This document shows, piece by piece, positions 56,029 through 64,000 of a DNA stretch of 64,000 bases. The notes under the pieces were generated by a model. The model had not been told where the DNA came from, made no database searches, and saw nothing but the letters and a program-made list of their open reading frames with translations. The stretch is taken from the NCBI GenBank assembly GCA_036346395.1, contig CM070599.1, forward strand, positions 26,899,232-26,963,231, written 5' to 3'. Source of the DNA: Hsuehochloa calcarea (taxonomy: Eukaryota; Streptophyta; Magnoliopsida; Poales; Poaceae). The translations under genes and the position numbers were made by a program. Position 1 is the stretch's first letter, and each line of letters starts with the position of its first letter.

Positions 56029-58735
56029 TTCTCCTCTACGAAGCTATACAGCTGCATCATGTTAATATATTAGATAAAAGTATAAAAGATGTCATGCATG
56101 CATTATATTGAGTCCCTGAATCCAGGATGAAGCGACTGAGCTAATCAACAGAATGCGAGTATAGATATTAGCGTCAAGCGGTTGCTGGTCGAGCTACCAA
56201 ATTAGTAAGTCACTGGTTGCGATGTGACACTTGATGGTAACATGCGTGGCGATCGGACTACAGGATAAAGGTGTGCATCTGTAGCTACGCTGCGTCGCTT
56301 TCGATTCACGACGTGCAAACACCGACGAGATTAATTACGACGACGCATGCCGGCCGGCGCTACAGTGCCGTAGGTTCGATCGGCGATTGGGTTGACGCGA
56401 TTGCACACGGCCACTTTTATCCCAGGAAAGAGAAGTATATGCAACGGATCAAATAGTAGCATTCTAGTATCACTGTTCAGCTGCAGTCATTGACATTTGA
56501 CGATGAGAGAATGAGTGTCAAGTAGCCAACAGACAACAGTAGTACAATACTACGTACAGAACAGTGTATCAGTGCATCAGTGGGTCAGCTAAGTGCTAAC
56601 ACGGCAATTCGGCTTTGCTTTACGGGCTCTGAAAGAATAAGAAGGAAAGGGAAGCTCGTCTCAAGAGGACTGAGGCCCAACCCAACCTACTGGAAGATAC
56701 ACCAATGAGAAGGGTTGGATTGACTATTAATAATCACTGTCTTGCGTTGAGCTTGCTGACTACTTGTGAACAATGCAGCTTAAGCCAGGAAAATACTAAT
56801 GCTAGTTCAGCTGCCGAGCTACAACATCTCAGTTGTCACCTGAGAATCAGATTGGCAAACTTCTTGGTTCTTGCAGCCTCTCGTATTGTAGTCGTAGACA
56901 TAGTAGCACGCAAAACTAGGGCCTGGATGTTTGTGAAGCCCACTTAAGGCCCACCTATCAAGAATCAAGAGGCAGACAGTATGCATAATGCTCGGTCAAA
57001 TGACCCCACCGGTTCCGGCTTGTAGTCTTGAAGTAATCTGCACAAAACTGAAAGTCCTGTTTCTAATTTCGAACAAATCGATCTAGCCGCACCGCAAAGA
57101 CGTGAGTTTCCGGGACACGGCCAAACAAGTAGTCCCAGTTAGGCAGTTCAAGGGGGGTCCATCTAGACTTCGGTTTGATCTTAGACAAAAGCAATAGACC
57201 ATTGAAAAGCTGTGATTATGCTTGGAATTCAAGGCGATTTCCTTAAAGATCATCTTAAAATAAAAAAACAGGTGAAAGATTACCCTCCTGTATGCTACAC
57301 AGAAGAATATGGGGTAGCACATAGAACGGTACAAGTGTTGAAAGAAATCGCCAACTAGGACTCCGCTACCAGCCTAATAGCCACAGCATACACGTATACG
57401 GTCGAATTGAGCCTTACACTCCAGCACCGAGACACGGATTGCACGCACACGCCATCGCGCACCTCCTTCCTCGCCACCACACCACCATACTTTAGACCGG
57501 ATTACGCCCGTCAGCTCGCCGCCTTCGGGCTCGTTCCTGGCCACACGTACGTACGACGTCGCCGGCCGACGCGGAAAAAGGCGTCACGTTCCTTCACTTC
57601 TCACGGGCGGGCCGGCCGCGCTCGCTCAACGCGGCACGGCTCACCGATAAGGCGTGGGCGCGTCGCTTTCGTGCCCATTACTCCACACCACCGTTAGGTA
57701 GCGTATGTGCGTCTCATCGATCTGTTTCTTCTTCTTCCTCGTCACCACCACTACTGCTCAGCTCAACTCAACTCATCAACTGTACTTTCGTGGGGAATGG
57801 ACCGTTGCTGTGGTGGTCTGACTGGACTGGAATGGACTGCGTTAGTGGTAGGCATTCATCGTGCCATTGTGGGTGCTGATTAGTGCTAGAGGCGATTTTT
57901 TTGGGCACCTTTTCATGGCAAGCGCGCACGCACAACTTGCGTGCCCCGGTCAATAATTGGAGTCACCGGCATAATTCAAAGCGATTTATAATGATCAGAT
58001 TCAGTTCAGTGGGGCATCCGGCTCAAATGCTTTTTTTATATCTGGTTTAAGATGATAGGGAATGGGATTTCATGTTTTTGGCAGTTCGTGTGTGCAATGA
58101 TATTAGGACAGGAACAAGCCTTTCATTAAGGAGTAGGGTACTCGTATGGTAAATCGGGGATGGTTGAGATTGAAATGAATAGTTTTTTAAAATAAAAAAA
58201 AAGAAGAAAAAATGCAAGTATAATTTCCCGTGCATAAAAGAGTCTTTATTTCAACCGTGACGCCGTACTCGACATCGGATCTTGCACGATGTTATTTCAA
58301 CCGTCCATCTCACGCACGAACGAACCTCCTCCCGATAGCAGGAAACATGCAACAAATCATCATCAACACATGCAACATCACGTACACCCTAAACAGCAGC
58401 AAAAAATCCCCCATCACTTCGCCCAATCCCGCTCATCACCCAACCTCCGACATCAACAAAATCCCTCGTAAATACGTCCGCCCAATCTCCTCACAACAGA
58501 AAACAGGAACATGTGCAATATTTTTTTAACGGTCGTAACAAATAAACTATCAAATAAGAGGTGGAGCATTTAGAAACACCAAAGTGTGCAATATTTTTTT
58601 TTCAACGGTGAAACACCTATTGCAGCAAAAAGTGTGCAATATTTTTTAAAAACAGTTATAATATTTTTTCAACGGTCGTAAAAAAAAATTCAACAGTCGC
58701 AACAAAAAAGTCTTACAAACTATCAAAGAAGTGGG
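56029..58735. other. Unassigned spacer
   Basis: No recognised gene. Frames such as 57407-57697 (Arg/Thr/Ser-rich) and 56705-56947 resemble no family. From 58510 to 58720, words like GTGCAATATTTTTT and AACGGTCGTAA recur four to five times, with AAACTATCAAA(T/G)AAG at each side. Confidence 0.35.
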
Positions 58736-58739
58736 ACTT

Positions 58740-59001
58740 CTCGGAACTGCGTGCTCCGGCTACCGTAGATGGCCATCCCCGAGCGTAGGAGGGGGCAACC
58801 CCGGACCGGGTGGCCGGCGATGGAGCTTGGTACGTCTGCAACGCCCTGAAAAATCACGCCTTTCCCTCCATGCTCCTACTCGCCAAACCAAACCACCAAC
58901 CAAATCAAAGGCCAAAGAAATCCAAATCGAACCAAACTCCCCGAGAAAATTCACATTAGCGCGAGAACGAGTCCTGATCCAGATCCTCGTCCGCCTCCAC
59001 T
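58740..59001 (-). pseudogene. Possible gene-derived fragment, part 1
   Basis: GC-rich. The minus strand has an open stretch (58760-58954) and a TTTCAGGGCGTTGCAG tract that could be a splice acceptor. Together with 60745-61000 it may form the interrupted 5' part of a gene, split by solo LTR C. No family is recognised, so this is only a structural suggestion. Confidence 0.25.
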
Positions 59002-60745
59002 CTATAGGATCAAGGATAACCGACTAGAGGGGTGAATAGGAGGTTTTAAAAATTCTTCAACTAATTAATAACTTTAAACAAGATTGTCTTAACAAAGCTT
59101 CCTAGCACAAAAGTAATGAAAGAACTACTCAACCTTTTAAGACAATTATGAACTAAAGACAAACTAGATACAATTCTACCTAGATAATACTACACAAGTA
59201 AAATGCTAGAATTGTAAATGCTGAAATAGTAAAGACAAGAATTGAACCACAATGGAGACAATCAAGTTTTTTCCGTGGTATCGAAGACTTGCCGGTCTTT
59301 ACTAATCCACGTTGAGGAAGGTTGAATGAATCAAACCGACTCCACGAATTAAGCCTTGACGCTTGATCACTATCGTTGCTCTTCCTCCGCTCCGGAGATG
59401 GTGAGCACGCAACCACTTCACAAATCCCTTGCTAGGTCACTTCACAAGCTTCTTTGACGTGATCACCGCGTAACTACTTCTCCAAGCCGTCTAGGTGCTG
59501 GCAAACACCACGAGTAACAAATCGTCATGCTCGCTTGAAGACAATCAAGCGCCAAAGTGATCAACTAATGATGCAATGCACTTGAATAGCTCTCAACTAC
59601 CTCAAAATGTGAATTCAATGCTAATGAGTAGAGGAGAGAGTACCAAAGCCTCAAGTGTATTCAATATGGCCAAGGGTTCTAAGCTTGGTGCAGGTGGGGG
59701 TGTATTTATACCCCTCACCAACAAATCTAGCCGTTACAATAAATTTACTAAAAAAATCAGTATTTACGGTAGTACCGTCGAAGAAACCCGGTACTACCGA
59801 TTTTTGGCTCAACGGTCAGAACAGTAGCATTTAATGCTCTGAACTAGCCGTTATACAAAAAGTTACATTACTACCGCCAACTAGAAATTGGTAGTACCAC
59901 TCGACCATAACGGAACTATTGTTTTCCAGAGCTAAAGAATTCTTAGAAAACACCTTCTCTAGAAAAAAAAACATACCGCCAAGTAAATATCGGTACTACC
60001 GTACTCCAGCAGTATTGCTCAAGAATTTGCGGTCATACCGATTCTCAAGGGAGATCAAAACTCTCAAAAACACGCTCTATGTAATTTACGTACCGCTATA
60101 TAAATATCGGTACTACCGACCTGCGGTAGTATCGCAATTGAAGAGTGATCGTTCCAATTTTCAGAGAGGATCAAAAGCACTCGAAAACACTCTCTGTATT
60201 TTACGTACCGCCATCTATATTTTCGGTACTACCGACCTGCGGTAGTCCCACAATTCAAATACGGTCATCCCGATTTTTAGAGAGGTTCGAATACACCAAA
60301 AACATGCTCTCTGAAAAATACATACCGTTATAAAAATATCGGTATTACCGACTTGCGGAAGTACCGCATATCACTTGCGGTAATACCGATTTTCAAAACA
60401 GTTTTCCAGATGCTCAAAATAAAGCAATGCATGAACCCTAGTTGATCATAATAGCACAAATATAGTCTTTCAAGCTACTAGCCATGATCACTCTTTATAG
60501 TACAACGTTTATCCTATAAATTCGATCTTTTCTCCAAACACCTAGATCGGCAAAATACTACAAAAGGATCCTAGGGCTATATAATACCTTTGTCTTGATC
60601 CGTGTTGATCTTTCATCTCCTTAGCATTGCCAATACCCTCATCATCAAATAATTATTGGGATTTAACCTTTAACACATCTTAACACACATGTTAGTATCT
60701 TAACATAATGTTGACATTAATCACTAAAACCAACTTTCACCACTC
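58997..60745 (-). repeat. Solo LTR C (about 1.74 kb), minus orientation
   Basis: The LTR is about 59003-60739. On the minus strand it begins TGAAAGTTGGTTTTAGTG and ends near CACCCCTCTAGTCGGTTATCC then TTGATCCTATA, similar to the ends of LTR B. CCACTC occurs at both edges (58997-59002 and 60740-60745), so a 5-bp duplication is present with a one-base ambiguity in placement. The terminal CA appears mutated to TA. A CGGTACTACCG cluster lies at 59760-60400. No coding. Confidence 0.85.
59760..60400. repeat. CGGTACTACCG palindrome cluster in LTR C
   Basis: CGGTACTACCG occurs four times exactly (near 59789, 59991, 60109 and 60222) and many variants (CGGTAGTACCG, CGGTATTACCG, GCGGTAATACCG) lie between. 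Spacers repeat AAAAACAC(G/T)CTCT and TACGTACCGC words, giving an irregular period of about 120 bp. Confidence 0.85.
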
Positions 60746-61000
60746 GGAGGCCAAGAAGGCCAAATCGAAGCGCAAGATCCCTTCTCCAAGTATTTTTTTC
60801 TTTTTTTTCTTTGGACACGCGAGGAGGAGGTGGGTGTGAAGAGGGAGATGTGGAATAAGGAAAGGCGAGAAGGAGGAGCAGTGGGGGAGAGAACGGGAGA
60901 GACACGAGGTGTTTGTGAGAGGATGAAACCTTTCTAGCAAGAACCAGAGAGATACAGAGAAAAATGTGTGGATAAGAAAAGGCAAAGCAAAGGAGCTACA
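60745..61000 (-). pseudogene. Possible gene-derived fragment, part 2
   Basis: Minus strand is a C/T-rich leader-like stretch (CTCCCCCACTGCTCC and similar words) reading into a short open frame that continues toward part 1 across the LTR. It looks like a plant 5' UTR and first exon, but no protein family is recognised. Confidence 0.25.
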
Positions 61001-62137
61001 TGGAGCTGTAGGTCCGATAAAAAAAAGCTACGTGCCGACGTTAGGCGTGTAGCATTATCCTTATTTCAACTACTATAATTTATAGTTGAGCAACTCTTAA
61101 ACCATCCTTGGCTAATTATTAAATCCGGATCGAACTGCCCATGAAGCGATGCACTTGGTGCCTTTCCCACATAATGACAGAAGATGTGACTTCATGGATG
61201 CGATATAAACCTCAGACTGGTGTGTTTAGTATAGTTGATGGATTACATTAGTTATATATCATCATATACAAGACTAAAGTTATATTCACAAATTCAAATA
61301 TATCAAGACCAATATTTTAAAAAATCTGAAAGAAAGAAAAAAGAAACAAACTACAAATGCAAGGTCGAATTGAGTTGGAGTTTAAGAGTTGTCTTATACA
61401 CAAGTACAATGACGGGCCCAAGATTTTCATAATAGTTATCCGATTGGTATAAAATATTGTTCAATGTAAAACATAAATATACACGGTACCAAAAAAGAAA
61501 GTACAAACTTCTTCTGTTTTGGTGTTGAGTGGGCTAAAATTCGTACTGTGTGTGGGGTGTACAAATATGAAGGATCGAACCCAATTATCAGTATACTTGT
61601 GTATTATACATACTATATACTGGATATTTTGCACACAAAAAATGGTGTTCAACTGAACCACGGTGGGTCCGCCCTACTGGTACTGCCTGCAAGTGGTTTT
61701 CTGAATACTACACCGATGTGTTACTAGCAAATAACGGTTTTTTAGTCAAGGCCATGTATAAAGCTATGCATGAACTTTAAAAAGTAAAGGCACTTTAGTG
61801 CTGATTGGGGTTGTGTTGGATGATCTTTTGGTCAAAGTGCGCATCAGAGCAGATCAGTATGACCTTGAGCTAGCCGGGTTGTTTGCTTGGGAGACAAAAA
61901 ATGGTTGGACCAAACTATTGGGTGCAGCTCCTCAACCAAAAGTGCACTATGCCACTAACACTACCTCCATAATTTTTCTAGAAAATATTCAAATTGCTCA
62001 TGATTTTACTCCAAGAAACATCAACACAATGATGCTTATGTTGGTTAGCAAGCATGAGGAGCCCTATTTGTAGCACCACTAAGGAGACGGAGAGCATCTT
62101 CTGCATGATGAAAGGCACATGATTTTATTAACACAAT
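61001..62137. other. Unassigned spacer
   Basis: AT-rich. Contains the open frame at 61798-62073 described separately. Nothing else recognised. Confidence 0.35.
61798..62073 (+). CDS. Hypothetical open frame, 91 codons
   Basis: Mixed, non-repetitive composition that looks more protein-like than neighbouring frames: VVLDDLLVKVRIRADQYDLE, later LFAWETKNGWTKLLGAA and HDFTPRNINTMMLMLVSKH. No family is recognised. It may be a fragment of a transposon protein or an exon of a lost gene. The codon before the ATG is not a stop in the same frame, so the start is arbitrary. Confidence 0.2.
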   Translation: MLIGVVLDDLLVKVRIRADQYDLELAGLFAWETKNGWTKLLGAAPQPKVHYATNTTSIIFLENIQIAHDFTPRNINTMMLMLVSKHEEPYL

Positions 62138-62530
62138 GATATATATATAGGATTAATATTTTCTACTCCTGGGTGTAGTTACTCCCACCTCTGATATACC
62201 ACCTAAAAGAATTTGGCATACTCCTTTATCACTTTGGGTATATTTATATACTAATTATAAGATATTCCAATGCGAACCACGTGATAAATTTGTAAAAAAG
62301 TCATTAGTTTTTAGCATATTTTGTAAATACTTTCATATTTGCACTAAAAAGTAGTATATCTAAAAAATTGTACATACCACCCCTGAAAAGGTGTGAATAC
62401 CACTTAGGTGGTCTTATATACTCATATACTACACATACATGCTCTCGGTTGCGCAAGATATTCTCTACGTTGTGAGATGCGGAATAGGGAGTAACTACTC
62501 CCGGGAGTAGGAAAAAGGCTTCCTATATAT
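62138..62530. mobile_element. MITE seated in (TA)n, strong inverted ends
   Basis: Left end: (TA)n AGGATTAATATTTTCTACTC, CTGGGTGTAGTTACTCCC. Right end reverse-complemented: (TA)n AGGAAGCCTTTTTCCTACTC, CCGGGAGTAGTTACTCCC. About 44 bp of inverted repeat with few mismatches; total near 390 bp. TA-tract seating and size recall the rice Micron group, an inference only. Confidence 0.8.
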
Positions 62531-62571
62531 GTGTGTGTGGGGGGGGCATATCTAGTACAAATGGGTAATTG

Positions 62572-62780
62572 AGTGTTAAGGTGTAAATAACAATCTTAAC
62601 CGTTGGATCATGAAGGGTGTTTAATGTAGGACATTGGATGTGGGAGTATGCAGGCGCATTAATGAAGGCGCATTGAAGGTGGAAGCATGCAAGGTGATTA
62701 AATGATTTGGGGGTGGGAGCCCGCATTAATCTTGGTTGTTCAATCCAGATCTAACGATCAAGATGTTATTTACACCTTAG

Positions 62781-62813
<33 letters not shown>
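62572..62813. mobile_element. Second short inverted-repeat element next to (TA)n
   Basis: Left end AGTGTTAAGGTGTAAATAAC, with AATCTTAACCGTTGGATC. Right end reverse-complemented AGTGCTAAGGTGTAAATAAC, with ATCTTGATCGTTAGATC. About 38 bp inverted repeats around 214 bp. A (TA)n run of about 28 bases follows. No coding capacity. Confidence 0.75.
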
Positions 62814-62816
<3 letters not shown>

Positions 62817-64000
62817 GTGCCATAAATGCAAAGTACTTTTCCCTCTTAGCAGTGGGGCCTTCATCATAAAGCAAGACAATCTTTATCCTTTCGCAATCTA
62901 ATAATATATCATTTTCAACCCTGGAATTATTCAAGTACGGAAGGAGTAGGCCAAAAAATTATGAATCTTCGGACGACAATGCAAACAGAAGTATTCATTC
63001 TAGAGTGTGGATAATTAGCCAACATGGTAATCTTAAGAATGACCATTGATGTATAGATAATTAAATAAACTCCCTTGTTTTACACTAGAAGATGCAGTCT
63101 CTGTCTCTCTCTCTCTCTCAGAGAGAAGAAGATGAAGAAGATGCAGTCTCTTCTGTTAGTCTTCTTGAACTACAGTAGGAATGCTCGCTGGCCACTAGCA
63201 GATGTGCCCACTCTATTTGCTGGTCTATGCCGGCATCACCGAAGAATATGTTCGTCGTATTATAGTAACCTTGGGGGTATGTATACCTTTGACTAGAACA
63301 ACGCAATGTATGGACGGGCAGAACTGGAGCCCTTCCTTCCAGTTGGAGATCTGACTGGAAGCCCCAAGGAACACGTTGGATTTGGACGAATTGATGCGGA
63401 CGTAGTAATAAAGATATTTGACTACGGGTCCCTGGCACTCACCTTGTCATTTAAAATTTTTTCCCTGTTTTGTATTTGATGCTGCAGCTACTAGGACCAA
63501 CAAATCGGCATGGATTGCACAACCCTCTATAATTTTGATCCAATGCTTGCGAGGAATTTACATGGCGGTAACATCGTGAATTTTGACTTGCGTTTCCCGA
63601 GGAGGATCTAGTTCGATTGCCTCTGAAGCCTTTAGAATCGAAGTATAAAAATAGCCCCTTGTGAGCAAAGTGCAAAAATGTCACTATTTACACCGGGCAG
63701 GTGATATGTGCACTCTACCACGTTTCCATCGCGCAAAGTGGCTGGCAGGCGACATGTGCACTCTGTCGCGCTCCCACCGCGCAGCAGGCCACTTGCTGCG
63801 CGGTGTGAGCACGGCAGACCGGCCGCCGCCGAACGGAAGCCCGCCACATGGCCTACCGCTCACCCAGGCGCGGTATGCCCCTGCTATGGAATTTGAGTGC
63901 AGAACTGGTACCATTTTTGCCTATTCGCAGGAGAAAGGGAACGAGTACAGTGCTCAGATGATGTTCTATCTGTTGTTCTACAAAGTCAACAGTGTCAAAC
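62814..64000. other. Unassigned right edge
   Basis: A (TC)n tract at about 63099-63119. Short frames only, including one running off the window end (about 63880-64000). I cannot assign it; it may be the start of a gene cut by the window. Confidence 0.3.

Noticed and set aside
57407..57697. 96-codon frame rich in Arg/Thr/Ser as a gene
   Set aside because: No family match, no conserved start context; open on chance in a GC-rich patch.
1..64000. tRNA or rRNA genes
   Set aside because: No sequence with A-box/B-box layout or rRNA wording was found by eye. A tRNAscan-SE run would be decisive.

Overview
The window is nuclear DNA from a grass, most likely rice or a close relative (Oryza or allied Oryzeae). 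This rests on the mixture of grass-type LTR retrotransposons (BARE/RIRE1-like, chromovirus-like, Hopscotch-like copia), (TA)n-seated small inverted-repeat elements, and plant genes with GT-AG introns. The species cannot be fixed from sequence alone. There are no operons, CRISPR arrays or phage genes. Only two intact protein genes are supported in 64 kb, so this is a gene-poor, transposon-dense region.

Layout. About 0.35-12.1 kb is a decayed Ty3/gypsy chromovirus-like element on the minus strand with long LTRs and a broken gag-pol. About 14.9-18.0 kb looks like a related long LTR. About 18.3-22.6 kb is a second gypsy element on the plus strand; its gag is interrupted by a minus-strand gag-like fragment, a 658-bp LTR and a 5'-truncated L1-type LINE with a 13-bp target duplication, and it is fused at its 3' side to a BARE/RIRE1-like LTR fragment. 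23.26-27.21 kb is SDH5, a four-exon gene for a plant-specific mitochondrial succinate dehydrogenase subunit. 27.8-35.0 kb is a dead Ty1/copia element (minus) carrying two nested solo LTRs. 35.6-41.5 kb is a BARE/RIRE1-like solo LTR containing a Mutator-like element (MULE), which itself contains a 2.95-kb solo LTR; a further 663-bp solo LTR lies near its 3' end. 42.78-43.04 kb is a small secreted IDA-LIKE (IDL) peptide gene on the minus strand. 44.4-47.7 kb is another long gypsy-type LTR. 49.8-53.3 kb is a hAT-like non-autonomous element holding a solo LTR. 54.4-56.0 kb is a minus-strand BARE/RIRE1-like LTR. 59.0-60.7 kb is a solo LTR that splits what may be a gene-derived fragment. Around 53.7-54.1 and 62.1-62.8 kb are small inverted-repeat elements in (TA)n tracts.

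The two genes are functionally unrelated: SDH5 belongs to respiratory complex II, and the IDL gene encodes a precursor of a peptide signal read by HAESA-type receptor kinases. The rest is a well-preserved insertion record. Several solo LTRs have exact 5-bp target duplications, and three have an independent check: a coding frame that resumes across the insertion, or an empty site in a related copy. No previously undescribed multi-gene system was found. The least ordinary signals are the different palindromic motif families carried by three related solo LTRs, the four-part tandem architecture of the 2.95-kb LTR, and the divergent core of the IDL peptide.
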